A stretch of 48,267 nt of DNA from CAZVLQ01 sp964628185 (GCA_964628185.1 CAZVLQ010000017.1:1-48267), one strand, 5' to 3'. Counted from the stretch's first letter, positions 26,247-34,888 are shown. Translations and numbers: made by a program. The notes: generated by a model not told the origin, from the sequence alone.

Positions 26247-26603
26247 ATGCATGCATTGCGTGTCACCGTCGCCCTCCTTGCTTTTCTCTTCGTCTGGGCG
26301 CCTGGCGCCCAGGCAGGAGCGGGTGGTACGACGGCGCATACTATCAATATGGTCAAAGGCCATTTGTTTAAGCCGGCCGTCACCCACGTCAAACCGGGGG
26401 ATACGATCATTTTTGACAATATAGACAAGGACCTGCATGCCCTGACACTGGTAGGCCATGAAAAGTTGCTGGAGGAGGAATATGTTGATCCCGGCAAGCA
26501 ATTTCACTTCCGGGTACCAGTGGACGCCAAACCGGGAACCTGGCCTCTGGACTGTTTTATCCATCTGAACATGAAGGCGAAGATCATCGTTGATGGCAAA
26601 TGA
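26247..26603 (+). CDS. Periplasmic cupredoxin (type 1 copper protein)
   Basis: 118 residues from the ATG at 26247, preceded by GGGAG; an ATG at 26223 has no ribosome site. A signal peptide ends APGAQA. It has a plastocyanin-like fold with the first copper His in DKDLHAL and the C-x2-H-x3-M loop CFIHLNM holding the other three ligands. It is a likely one-electron carrier between membrane cytochromes and the periplasmic enzymes encoded upstream. Confidence 0.78.
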   Translation: MHALRVTVALLAFLFVWAPGAQAGAGGTTAHTINMVKGHLFKPAVTHVKPGDTIIFDNIDKDLHALTLVGHEKLLEEEYVDPGKQFHFRVPVDAKPGTWPLDCFIHLNMKAKIIVDGK

Positions 26604-26846
26604 TGGGTAATCGGGATGGTTTGAATGTTTCGTTCACAGGTTGGATAGAATGTAACTTTACCGGGCTTCTGAAAGGCGGTGGAAATAACGCTCGTCCCAT
26701 CATTCTGGCATACTCAATTTTGCATTGCCCCGGGTTGAGAATATGTTGCTATTATTGACTTTGGAAAGGGGTGCCACAATTTTGGAATCATTTTTCGGCC
26801 TTGCCGAACATTGCTGCCCCGGAGGCGCCTCAATGCCCGAAGAAGA
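26604..26846. other. Intergenic region upstream of the third sigma-54 promoter
   Basis: No gene. A stretch at 26623-26656 (AATGTTTCGTTCACAGG then GAATGTAAC) resembles the enhancer dyad at 16016-16055. TTCGGC/GCCGAA (about 26793-26808) and the perfect palindrome GAGGCGCCTC (26822-26831) lie closer to the promoter. Confidence 0.4.
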
Positions 26847-26862
26847 TGGCACAGGGCTTGCT
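26847..26862 (+). promoter_or_regulatory. Sigma-54 promoter of the large cupredoxin gene
   Basis: TGGCACA-N4-TTGCT, the closest of the three to consensus, with 10 bases between GG and GC. It lies 49 bases ahead of the start codon at 26911. Confidence 0.88.
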
Positions 26863-26910
26863 TAGCTTAGATGTACACTACATAAATTTCATAGAAGGAG
26901 TGATTTAATT

Positions 26911-27618
26911 ATGAAGCGATATGGGTTGTTGGTCATTGGAATTGGTTTTTGTGTTGTGAGCATGCAGGCCTCGGCTGGCACTATTAGCGGGGTGCTGAAT
27001 TTTCAGGGCGCTGTTCCAGCGCCGGAGAAATTTGCGATCACCAAAAATCCCGAGGTTTGCGGCACCGGAACACGTGCGATAACGTGGGTTCGAGTCAAGA
27101 ACGGAAAGCTTGCCCAGGCAGTAGTGGCCATTGACAAGGTTGCCGGCGGTAACAAGCCCTGGCCCAAGGCTGCGTCGGCGCCGCATTCAAATCAGAAGGG
27201 TTGCGCCTTTTTGCCCTATCTGGACGTTATCAAGAACGGTTCTGAAATCACGGTGCTGAATTCGGATCCCGTGCTGCACAATATTCACACCTATGAGATT
27301 ATCGGCCGCGCCAAACGGACCATGTTCAACGTCAGTCAGCCGGGCAAGGGCTTTGTGTTCAAGGAAAATGCCAAGGCGCGCCGCGGCCACTGGATGAAGA
27401 TGGAATGTGACGCGCATAACTTCATGCACGGTTGGCGTTTTTTCGCCCGCAACCCATACTATTCGGTAACCGGGGATGATGGCGCCTTCAAGATTTCAGA
27501 CCTTCCGCCGGGTACATATAATGTGGTTGCTTATCATCCGACACTGGGTACGCAGAAAAAGACGGTGAAGGTGGGGGATGGTACTGCGACCGTAGACTTC
27601 ACTTTTTCAGCCAGGTAA
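26911..27618 (+). CDS. Periplasmic cupredoxin with C-terminal carboxypeptidase-regulatory-like beta domain
   Basis: 235 residues, with a GAAGGAG ribosome site. The signal peptide ends MQASA. A plastocyanin-like region (about 85-175) has a copper His in PVLHNIHTYE and the loop C-x2-H-x2-M in ECDAHNFMHGW. The last 60 residues (GAFKISDLPPGTYNVVAYHPTLG) form a carboxypeptidase-regulatory/Ig-like domain. Two more cysteines (EVCGTG and KGCAF) may form a disulfide. Its own sigma-54 promoter puts it in the same regulon as the molybdoenzyme, so it may be the dedicated electron donor or acceptor. Confidence 0.75.
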   Translation: MKRYGLLVIGIGFCVVSMQASAGTISGVLNFQGAVPAPEKFAITKNPEVCGTGTRAITWVRVKNGKLAQAVVAIDKVAGGNKPWPKAASAPHSNQKGCAFLPYLDVIKNGSEITVLNSDPVLHNIHTYEIIGRAKRTMFNVSQPGKGFVFKENAKARRGHWMKMECDAHNFMHGWRFFARNPYYSVTGDDGAFKISDLPPGTYNVVAYHPTLGTQKKTVKVGDGTATVDFTFSAR

Positions 27619-27762
27619 CAGTTTGTGATAGTGGAAAAGTCTGGTGCTCTCCCCCCTCCTCGCCCAGGCTTTTCCCGTCACATTTTTACATCCATGGAAA
27701 GTAACTGCCCGGATGTCCTGGATTTTGCTTCATGTCAAGGCGCGAGAGGCGCAGAATCCATA

Positions 27763-27786
27763 GCATATGTATTCATTTTTATATGC
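27763..27786. promoter_or_regulatory. Possible operator ahead of the ModE-type gene
   Basis: GCATAT (27763-27768) and ATATGC (27781-27786) form an exact dyad with a 12-base AT-rich spacer. It is loosely like the TATA-rich dyads bound by ModE proteins and is placed for autoregulation. The match is short and could be chance. Confidence 0.3.
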
Positions 27787-27846
27787 GAGGAGTAATTGGC
27801 GCAACGCAGCCATGGAGAAAAAGACGGGGGTACATGTGTAGTTACC

Positions 27847-28263
27847 ATGGAAATTCGGTTTAAGATATGGATCGAGGACAAGGGTAAGCCGGTATTCGGT
27901 GAGGGGCGTCGGCGCCTTCTTGTTGCGGTTCATCAATGGGGTTCGATTAATCGTGCGGCGTTTGAGCTTGGTCAACCTTACAGAAAGGCATGGGCTTCTC
28001 TTACCGCCATGGAACAACGGCTTGGTTTCAGGTTGCTGGACCGTCGAGCAGGTGGGGAATGCGGTGGCGGGACTTGTCTGACGAAGAGGGGACTGGATTT
28101 TCTTCGCCACTACGGGGAATTGATGCAGGAGTTGCAGTTACTGGCCGGACAAAAGAGCGGCCTTTTATTTGACGAGCGTTATGCAGAATCGCATAGCCAT
28201 GCCGGAGAAAAATATTATTCAGGAGTGAACGATGATTCGGGCAGCCGTATTGACCATCAGTGA
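27847..28263 (+). CDS. ModE-type winged-helix regulator lacking the molybdate-binding domains
   Basis: 138 residues from the ATG at 27847. A TTG at 27796, with GAGGAG upstream, would add 17 residues and is a real alternative. The N-terminal domain matches ModE: IEDKGKPVFGEGRRRLL, then the helix-turn-helix GSINRAAFELGQPYRKAW and the wing RRAGGECGGGTCLTKRG. Full ModE has two Mop-like domains after this; here they are absent. It may sense molybdate through another protein (for example the stand-alone Mop at 34888) or bind constitutively. Its 3' end overlaps the start of moaB, so it leads a Moco operon. Confidence 0.8.
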   Translation: MEIRFKIWIEDKGKPVFGEGRRRLLVAVHQWGSINRAAFELGQPYRKAWASLTAMEQRLGFRLLDRRAGGECGGGTCLTKRGLDFLRHYGELMQELQLLAGQKSGLLFDERYAESHSHAGEKYYSGVNDDSGSRIDHQ

Positions 28264-28744
28264 TTCCTCTTCCAGGGGGATGCGCGCCGACGAGAGCGGC
28301 CGGGTGCTGGAAGGGCTCGTGATTGCCATGCCGGCGAATGTGAATGCGACCGATATCGTGGCCGATGAGATTGAACAGATTCAGGAGAGGCTGCGCTATT
28401 ATACGGATGAACTTGGCCTGGATCTCGTAGTCACGACGGGCGGGACCGGCATCAGCCCGCGGGATGTAACACCTGAAGCGACGAAACCGTTGCTGGAAAA
28501 AGAACTGCCGGGATTGCCCGAGGCCATGCGGGCAGCGGGGATGGCCAGGACGCCATATGCGATGCTGACACGGGGTGTCGCGGGAATTCGTGGCGGTTGT
28601 GTGATTGTCAACCTGCCGGGCAGCCCGCGCGCGGTTCAGGAAAACTTTGATGCTATTTGCCCGGTGTTAAGGCACATGATCGAGAAATGCCAGGGCGATA
28701 CGCGCCCATGTGCCCGCGGCGAAATTGCGAGTGCCGGGCAATGA
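28232..28744 (+). CDS. moaB: Molybdopterin adenylyltransferase, MoaB/MogA family
   Basis: 170 residues, with a CAGGAG ribosome site inside the preceding gene. Family motifs: VLTISDSSSRG, VTTGGTGISPRDVTPEA and the substrate loop NLPGSPRAV. It adenylates molybdopterin before molybdenum insertion by MoeA. No separate mog gene is seen in the window, so this is likely the functional adenylyltransferase. It is overlapped by moaA (ATGA). Confidence 0.88.
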   Translation: MIRAAVLTISDSSSRGMRADESGRVLEGLVIAMPANVNATDIVADEIEQIQERLRYYTDELGLDLVVTTGGTGISPRDVTPEATKPLLEKELPGLPEAMRAAGMARTPYAMLTRGVAGIRGGCVIVNLPGSPRAVQENFDAICPVLRHMIEKCQGDTRPCARGEIASAGQ

Positions 28745-29772
28745 ACGCCAGGGCCGTTCGTCTTGGTCCTCAGTCCCCGGACCTCAGTCTTTTGATTGAC
28801 CGTTTTGGGCGTCGCATGAGCTACCTGCGTATTTCAGTGACGGACCGTTGTAATCTCAAATGTACATACTGCCGTCCCGGTAAGGATGTTTTCTGCCCGG
28901 TTTCCCACACGGACGTACTTTCTTTCGAGGAGATTGCCCGTATCGTGAAGGTGGGAGCGAGGCTTGGCATTGACAAGGTGCGCCTGACCGGAGGTGAACC
29001 CCTGGTACGCCGGGACCTGCCGAATCTGATCCGAATGCTGAAGGAAATTCCCGCGATCCGCGATCTTGCACTCAGCACCAATGCAGTACTTCTGGATCGT
29101 TATGCCGGGGAACTGGCCGATGCGGGGCTCAAGCGAATCAATATCAGCCTGGACAGCCTGCGCCCTGAGCGTTTCCGGAAGTTGTCAGGCGGCGGGAATT
29201 TACAAGCGACGCTGGATGGTATCCAGGCGGCGGTGAAATACGGTTTTTCACCCATTAAGGTGAACGTGGTTGTCATGCAAGGCGTGAATGCGGATGAAAT
29301 CGCCGATTTGATTGATTTCGGGATTGAAACCGGCGTGCAGATGCGGTTCATTGAATTCATGCCCCTGTGTGATGGCAGCAACTGGACCGAGTCCCATGTG
29401 CCGGTACGGGATATGCTGGCCATGCCGGCGGTACGCTCGCGTCTTGCCGATGTTTCTTCCGGAAATGACGGACATGCTGCCGCCCGTTATATCCCGTTGG
29501 CCGACGGCAAGGGCGAGGTGGGCTTTATTTCGCCCATGTCCAACCGTTTCTGTGACGGTTGTAACCGCTTGCGTTTGACCGCGGATGGCAAGATTCGCGC
29601 CTGTCTTCCGGCTGACGATGAAGAGGACGTGCGCACGGTGATACGTGGCGGCGGCACGGATGAGGATGTTGCGGCGTGTTTTCACAGGGCCGTACTGATG
29701 AAACCGGAGATCGGCGTCTATAATTTCTCGGAGTATGGGCGGGGTCGTTCCATGGTGCAAATCGGAGGTTAG
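28741..29772 (+). CDS. moaA: GTP 3',8-cyclase MoaA
   Basis: 343 residues from the ATG overlapping the moaB stop. The radical SAM cluster ligands are C37-x3-C41-x2-C44 (CNLKCTYC). The second cluster region near the C-terminus has FCDGCNRLRLTADGKIRACL. The protein ends in the Gly-Gly needed for activity (QIGG). It catalyses the first step of molybdenum cofactor synthesis from GTP, together with MoaC (encoded at 43119). Confidence 0.95.
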   Translation: MNARAVRLGPQSPDLSLLIDRFGRRMSYLRISVTDRCNLKCTYCRPGKDVFCPVSHTDVLSFEEIARIVKVGARLGIDKVRLTGGEPLVRRDLPNLIRMLKEIPAIRDLALSTNAVLLDRYAGELADAGLKRINISLDSLRPERFRKLSGGGNLQATLDGIQAAVKYGFSPIKVNVVVMQGVNADEIADLIDFGIETGVQMRFIEFMPLCDGSNWTESHVPVRDMLAMPAVRSRLADVSSGNDGHAAARYIPLADGKGEVGFISPMSNRFCDGCNRLRLTADGKIRACLPADDEEDVRTVIRGGGTDEDVAACFHRAVLMKPEIGVYNFSEYGRGRSMVQIGG

Positions 29773-29777
29773 AAGCC

Positions 29778-29891
29778 ATGAAAGAGCACTGGTATATCCC
29801 ACAAACCGGATGGGATTATTTTGTTACGATTGGATTGAGCGTCAATGTCGTCGTGTCACTGATATTGATTGTCTATTATTTCACGCATTAA
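29778..29891 (+). CDS. Small single-pass membrane protein (37 aa)
   Basis: The ATG lies 5 bases after the moaA stop. GGAGG is present 12-16 bases upstream, a long spacing. The product starts MKEHWYIPQTGWDYFVTIG and has one transmembrane helix (about 14-35) ending YYFTH. It is followed by a second small membrane protein. No family is recognised; the position in an operon supports a real gene. Confidence 0.5.
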   Translation: MKEHWYIPQTGWDYFVTIGLSVNVVVSLILIVYYFTH

Positions 29892-29901
29892 AGGTGATGA
29901 T

Positions 29902-30174
29902 ATGATGAAAGCTTCCACAGCCTGGATGATTCTGGATATTGCACTGTTTGTTCTGGCCGTCAATTTGCCGTTGGGAAGATTGCGCGTCGGTGCGAAAAAG
30001 TATTCCTGGCGCAATTTTGGTTGCATCCTGGCGCCTGTTCCCCTGGTCGTTTCGATCAGGTTGATGGCAGGGATATCCATGAAGATTGCACCCGTTTTTT
30101 TGTTGACGGCTATTGTAGGTCAGCGGCTGGGCATGCTAACGGCCCCTGGACCTGGAAGGGGAAATGCATCATAA
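29902..30174 (+). CDS. Small multi-pass membrane protein of unknown function
   Basis: 90 residues from the ATG at 29902, with AAAGGTG upstream. Two to three hydrophobic helices (about 8-24, 40-60, 64-82) are separated by a short basic loop (GRLRVGAKKYSWRN). Its 3' end overlaps the next sensor kinase gene by 11 bases, so the two are probably coupled. It could be an accessory membrane subunit of that kinase. Confidence 0.5.
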   Translation: MMKASTAWMILDIALFVLAVNLPLGRLRVGAKKYSWRNFGCILAPVPLVVSIRLMAGISMKIAPVFLLTAIVGQRLGMLTAPGPGRGNAS

Positions 30175-32032
30175 AACAAGAAATGCCCTTGGCCTGAGAG
30201 GTAAGCTGATTCTGGCCATGGTGGCGATCGGCGCCATTCCCATTGTGCTGGGGTTATCGGCAACCTATTTTAAGGGCGCCGCCCAGCTTCGAAAAATCAT
30301 CGGTGACAGTTTTGAAGCGCTGGCCATGAACAGCGCTTCGAAGATTGACGGTGAGATTCAGCGACTGATAGACGCCGACAAAATTCTTGCGCGGCAGGCA
30401 ATCCGTGAACAGGCGGTTACCGGGGCTTTATCGGGCGCATTGAAAGGAGGCAAGCTGGACTGGCCCGCCCCCGGTGAGATAAAAGCAAGGTCAAGGTTTA
30501 TTCTACGCTCCTGGGTTTCGGGACATGGCGATGCAGCGGCAGATCATGCAGTCCCGGGCGGGTCCGATTTAAGCAGGGCGGAGCTGTTTCACCCCGGTAA
30601 TCAGAAGGATCGCTACGTTCTGGATATTACCACTCCCATTCGTGCAAAAGCTGATGGTAATGCCATCGGTTGGCTTCACAGGCGCTATGATGCGAACAGG
30701 ATGCTGGATTCGCTTGTTTATCCGATCCGGTTTGGGGTCACCGGTCATGTGATGCTTATCGACAATCGGGGAACCGTGATGAGTTGCCCGTTTCTGCCTA
30801 CGGGAACGTCCATTGCGGATACCGGTCTCACTTCCCTTGTCGCACGGGCAAATGCCGGCTGGATTCGCACGGAAAACGATGGACACGGTGGAAAAAAAGA
30901 CTCGCTCATCGGCCACGCTCCACTCATCGGCCTGAACGGTTATCTGCAACGGAAAGGGCGGTCGCTTTTTGCATTTGTCTGGCAGGACTCGGAAGAAATT
31001 TTCGCCCCTATCCGCAGCCTGCAGCATGGCGTAATTCTTGCGGGATTCACAGCTCTGCTCCTTCTGGGACTGCTCGGGTTTTACGCAAGTACCCGTGTGG
31101 TAAAGCCTATTCGAAGACTAAGCGAAGAAGCGGGTTTCATAGCCCAGGGGGATTTGAGCCGCTCCATAGACATTCGGTCCGGTGATGAAATTGAAGAGCT
31201 GGCCAGTCAGTTTAATCATATGACGTCCCGGCTCCGCCAGCTCGTGGAACACCTGGAAGACAAAGTGGAGGAAAGGACCAGAGATTTGGTGGCAACCCAG
31301 GTGGAAAAAGACCAGGTTGTGAAGCAACTGATTCAAACGGAGAAAATTGCAGCCATTGGGACGATGACCAGCGGAATCGGTCACGAAATCAACAACCCGC
31401 TCTATGCAATTTTGGGAAGAGCCGAGGCTATTGCCGATGGTGCGGCACTTGATCAGTGCCGTGAATATAGTCGTGAGATTGTCAAATATTGCAAACATAT
31501 CGCATCAATTATTAAAGACCTGGCCGGATTTGTCAGGCCTAATGACGGAGACACGCTTGAATCGGTGGATGTAAATGAAAAAATTACTGAAGCCGTGGCC
31601 ATGGTCAACATGTCGCTACTGGATGATCATGTCAAGATAGAAGAAAAGTGTCATGACGTTCCGGAGGTCCTGGGGCGGCCGCAGGAAATCCAGCAGGCAG
31701 TTTTCAATATTATTCGTAACGGGGTTCAGGCCCTCCGGGGAAACGGGGTTATTGATATCGCGAGCTTCGTGGATGGGGACCGGGTGCATGTGACCATCAG
31801 GGATAACGGTCCGGGGATATCCAGGGAGCATCTGGAGAAAATTTTTGATCCTTTTTTTACAACCAAGGGCCCGGATGAAGGGGAAGGGCTGGGGCTGTAC
31901 GTTGTTCAGCAGACCGTAAAGAAAAGCGGCGGCTCCATAAAAGTTGAAAGTGAGCTTGGTAAGGGGACTGTATTTCACTTAACTTTTCCCATTATGGGAA
32001 ACATTAGCAAGGAGGCTATAAATGAAGCATAA
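30164..32032 (+). CDS. Membrane sensor histidine kinase (Cache-HAMP type)
   Basis: 622 residues. Transmembrane segment about 14-35, periplasmic Cache-like domain about 36-285, second segment about 288-310, HAMP about 311-365, coiled coil to 395, HisKA with H407 in IGHEINNPLYAILGRAEA, HATPase with NIIRNGVQAL, DNGPGIS and GEGLGLYVVQQ. There is no PAS domain, unlike the kinase at 4635, but the sensor domains share features such as GVTGHVMLIDNRGTVM, so the two are related. It overlaps the single-domain receiver gene that follows and presumably phosphorylates it. Confidence 0.85.
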   Translation: MHHKTRNALGLRGKLILAMVAIGAIPIVLGLSATYFKGAAQLRKIIGDSFEALAMNSASKIDGEIQRLIDADKILARQAIREQAVTGALSGALKGGKLDWPAPGEIKARSRFILRSWVSGHGDAAADHAVPGGSDLSRAELFHPGNQKDRYVLDITTPIRAKADGNAIGWLHRRYDANRMLDSLVYPIRFGVTGHVMLIDNRGTVMSCPFLPTGTSIADTGLTSLVARANAGWIRTENDGHGGKKDSLIGHAPLIGLNGYLQRKGRSLFAFVWQDSEEIFAPIRSLQHGVILAGFTALLLLGLLGFYASTRVVKPIRRLSEEAGFIAQGDLSRSIDIRSGDEIEELASQFNHMTSRLRQLVEHLEDKVEERTRDLVATQVEKDQVVKQLIQTEKIAAIGTMTSGIGHEINNPLYAILGRAEAIADGAALDQCREYSREIVKYCKHIASIIKDLAGFVRPNDGDTLESVDVNEKITEAVAMVNMSLLDDHVKIEEKCHDVPEVLGRPQEIQQAVFNIIRNGVQALRGNGVIDIASFVDGDRVHVTIRDNGPGISREHLEKIFDPFFTTKGPDEGEGLGLYVVQQTVKKSGGSIKVESELGKGTVFHLTFPIMGNISKEAINEA

Positions 32033-32435
32033 AATTTTGATCATTGATGATGAACAAGGCGTTCGTGAAACGATACGATTGCAACTGGCAGGTACCGAGT
32101 TTGAGGTTGTGGAAGCCGAAAACGGGGAGGAAGGCATCGAAAAAATTAATGCCGAGGATAACCCCATCACCGTGGATTGCATCATTTGCGATGTGCGCAT
32201 GCCCAAGATCAACGGTATAGAAGCCATCGCCTATTTCCGCAAGGAATACGCGCATACCCCGATCATTGTTCTGACCGGTTTTCCTGATGTGAAACTGGCG
32301 ACGGATTTTATGAAGCAGGGCGTTGCCGATTATCTCGTGAAGCCGGTGGAAAAGGAAAAGTTGCTTGCGTCCGTCAGGAATGCAGCGGCCAGACACAAGA
32401 TTTTCGGTGATTCATCCGGTGCGACAATGCCCTGA
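32022..32435 (+). CDS. Single-domain CheY-like response regulator
   Basis: 137 residues, with an AGGAGG ribosome site inside the kinase gene. A receiver domain only: acidic pocket at IIDDE, phospho-acceptor D57 in ICDVRMPKING, Thr in VLTGF and Lys in LVKPVEKEKL. There is no output domain, so it must act by protein contact. The nearest candidates are the universal-stress/PCP_red proteins downstream. Confidence 0.88.
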   Translation: MKHKILIIDDEQGVRETIRLQLAGTEFEVVEAENGEEGIEKINAEDNPITVDCIICDVRMPKINGIEAIAYFRKEYAHTPIIVLTGFPDVKLATDFMKQGVADYLVKPVEKEKLLASVRNAAARHKIFGDSSGATMP

Positions 32436-32454
32436 TCCGCAAGGAGGAATGGAT

Positions 32455-34668
32455 ATGCAGACATTAAGGGTGGTTGACGGAGAAAAAATGCCGGCGGATG
32501 GATTCGGATACCATCATGTCCTGATGGCGGTGGACAATTCCGCCCATTCGAACCGTGGCGTGGAGATTGGTCTGGCTATCGCCAGTGCCTTTGGCGCCAG
32601 GGCGACCGGCAGTCACGCCTACGCCGCCCGGCTGCACGATCTGCGCTTCAAGCAGATGGAAGGGGGGCTACCCGAGCAATACCGGCGTGAGAGCGAACTG
32701 GAGAAGCAGCGCGAAACCCATGATACGCTGATTACCCACGGTCTGGAAATTATCACCGATTCTTTTCTGGATGTGGTGGATGAAAAGGCCGGAGCGCTTG
32801 GTATGAAGCTCGGACGTAAATCGGTAGAGGGCAAAAATTACAGGGCTCTTCTCGATGATATTGAGTCCAGTGACTACGATCTTGTCGTGATGGGCGCGCT
32901 TGGTCTGGGTGCAGTTCGCAGCAGCACCATTGGCAGTGTTTGTGAACGTATTGTACGTCGTAGCAGCCGCGATGTGCTGGTCGTTAAGGACCCCGGGCGA
33001 AATATCGGTGACGGTCCGATCATGGTGGCGGTGGACGGCTCGACGCAGGCTTATGCCGGGCTCAAAACGGCTATGTTGCTGGGTAATAAATTCAACGTGA
33101 ACGTTGAGGTGGTGTCCGCCTTTGATCCCTACTTCCACTATGTCGCCTTTAACAGCATTGCCAGGGTGTTGTCCGATGAAGCCGGCGAGGTATTCAAGTT
33201 CAAACAGCAGGAGAAGCTGCACGAGGATATTATTGATTCGGGCCTGGCCAAGATTTACAAGGCGCATCTGGCTGTAAGTGAAAAGATAGCCGCCGAAGAT
33301 GATGTCCGGATTACAACCCGACTGCTTGCCGGGAAGCCGTATGAGGTAATTCTCAGGCATATCAAAAAGCGAAATCCGTCCTTGCTGGTACTCGGCAAGA
33401 TCGGTGTGCATGCCGATGAACAGATGGATATCGGCAGCAATGCTGAAAATCTGCTCAGGCTTGCGCCCTGCCACCTGCTGATTACCACTCGCGAATTCAG
33501 TCCCAAAGCCGATCAGGTTGCCGAGGAGACGATGGCATGGACGGAAGAAGGTGAGGCGCGTATGGAAGTCGTTCCGGCACATGTGCGAAATATGGCGCGC
33601 ATGGCCATTATCCGCTATGCGCAGGACCATGGACATACCGTGATCAGCACCCGCATAGTCGATGAGGCTGTTGGCAATCTGTTACCGGCTGAAGCGATGG
33701 AGACGATGGGGTTGCTGACTCAGGCGGCTGCCAAACGGAAGCAGAAAAAGGCTGAAAAAGCCGCTGAAGAAGCGGTGGCAAAACGGCACGGCGCTGAGCA
33801 GACCTTTGATAAGCGCACGATTTTCTGGGGCAGGGAGGCGACGGAAGTGCTGGAGTCCGTCCACGATGAACCAACCCGTGATCACATCAAATTACGGGCC
33901 GAAAAACTGGCGCTGACTGAAAAGCGCAAGACGATTTCGGCTGATCTTGTGCGCAGGGTGATGGGTGATGATGCCGGCCTGGAGGAGACATCGTCAACGG
34001 CGGATGCCCGGCCGGAGTGGAGTGAGGAAGCCACGCAGCGCATCGAACGCGTGCCGGCCGGATTTATGCGTAACGCCAGCAGAACGCGGGTTGAAGAGTA
34101 TGCCAGGCGTGAAGGCTGTGCCGAGATTACGCTTGAGGTTTGCGAGGCCGGACTGGCGGAAGCCAGAAAGGCCATGATGGGTGCAATGCAGTCCGGCGGG
34201 GGCATGCCCGATATGGCTGCGATGATGGCGGGCGGTAAGCCGGCGGAGCCGAAAACTGATCACCATACGGGTCCTGCCTGGACTGAAGAGGCGGAACAGC
34301 GGATCCGGAGCGTACCCGAAGGCTTTATGCGCGAACTCACCAAACAGCGTATTGAGTCCTTTGCCAGACGCAACAATGTTTACCAGATCGATAATGCGCT
34401 GATTGATGCCAAGTATGCGGCGTGGGGGGAGGGTTCCGCCAGGCAGGAGATGAAGATGAAATGGGAAGATGAGGCGCTGGTGCGTGTCCGGCGTATCCCC
34501 GATTTCGTGCGCGGCATGGTGATCAGGGAGGTGGAAAGCTGCGCCCGTAAGGGTGGTGAGGATACCGTTGGTCTGAATACCCTGAACAAGGCAAGCAGCA
34601 TTTGGGAAACACACGGTTCATTCCATTCCGAGAGTCACCCGGATCAATATGACGAAAAAAAGGACTAA
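32455..34668 (+). CDS. Double universal-stress-protein domain fused to five PCP_red-like domains
   Basis: 737 residues; the ATG at 32455 is 8 bases past AAGGAGG. Two USP domains (about 15-180 and 185-345), each with the G-x2-G-x9-G-S nucleotide loop (GALGLGAVRSSTIGS and GKIGVHADEQMDIGS). They are followed by five repeats of about 50 residues starting with a W-x-EA motif and containing VP-x2-(V/F)R/M and helix VE-x-AR: near residues 360, 456, 520, 608 and 668. These match the PCP_red domain known from the C-terminus of the light-independent protochlorophyllide reductase B subunit. That domain's role outside photosynthesis is unclear. It lies between a two-component system and molybdate genes. 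The function is unknown; a metal- or nucleotide-responsive scaffold is speculation. Confidence 0.75.
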   Translation: MQTLRVVDGEKMPADGFGYHHVLMAVDNSAHSNRGVEIGLAIASAFGARATGSHAYAARLHDLRFKQMEGGLPEQYRRESELEKQRETHDTLITHGLEIITDSFLDVVDEKAGALGMKLGRKSVEGKNYRALLDDIESSDYDLVVMGALGLGAVRSSTIGSVCERIVRRSSRDVLVVKDPGRNIGDGPIMVAVDGSTQAYAGLKTAMLLGNKFNVNVEVVSAFDPYFHYVAFNSIARVLSDEAGEVFKFKQQEKLHEDIIDSGLAKIYKAHLAVSEKIAAEDDVRITTRLLAGKPYEVILRHIKKRNPSLLVLGKIGVHADEQMDIGSNAENLLRLAPCHLLITTREFSPKADQVAEETMAWTEEGEARMEVVPAHVRNMARMAIIRYAQDHGHTVISTRIVDEAVGNLLPAEAMETMGLLTQAAAKRKQKKAEKAAEEAVAKRHGAEQTFDKRTIFWGREATEVLESVHDEPTRDHIKLRAEKLALTEKRKTISADLVRRVMGDDAGLEETSSTADARPEWSEEATQRIERVPAGFMRNASRTRVEEYARREGCAEITLEVCEAGLAEARKAMMGAMQSGGGMPDMAAMMAGGKPAEPKTDHHTGPAWTEEAEQRIRSVPEGFMRELTKQRIESFARRNNVYQIDNALIDAKYAAWGEGSARQEMKMKWEDEALVRVRRIPDFVRGMVIREVESCARKGGEDTVGLNTLNKASSIWETHGSFHSESHPDQYDEKKD

Positions 34669-34672
34669 AAAA

Positions 34673-34888
34673 ATGAACGCAAAATGGAACAAGGATGCGC
34701 TGGAGCGTCTGGAGAAGATTCCCGACGAGATTCGCCCGTTTGCCCGGGGGATGGTGGAGCAATATGCCGAACAGGAAGGTATTGAGACCATTACCGAGGA
34801 ACTGATCGTGAATTTGCGCCGGCATTTTGAGAAGCGTTACGGGGAACAGCAGAAATGCCCCCTGTTCAGTGACGGGGATTCCGGGTAA
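34673..34888 (+). CDS. Stand-alone PCP_red-like domain protein
   Basis: 71 residues from the ATG at 34673, preceded by AAAGGA; an ATG at 34649 inside the previous gene is possible. It is one PCP_red-like unit only (WNKDALERLEKIPDEIRPF then MVEQYAEQEGIETITEEL). The stop overlaps the start of the Mop gene by one base, so the two are tightly coupled. No catalytic residue is recognisable. Confidence 0.7.
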   Translation: MNAKWNKDALERLEKIPDEIRPFARGMVEQYAEQEGIETITEELIVNLRRHFEKRYGEQQKCPLFSDGDSG

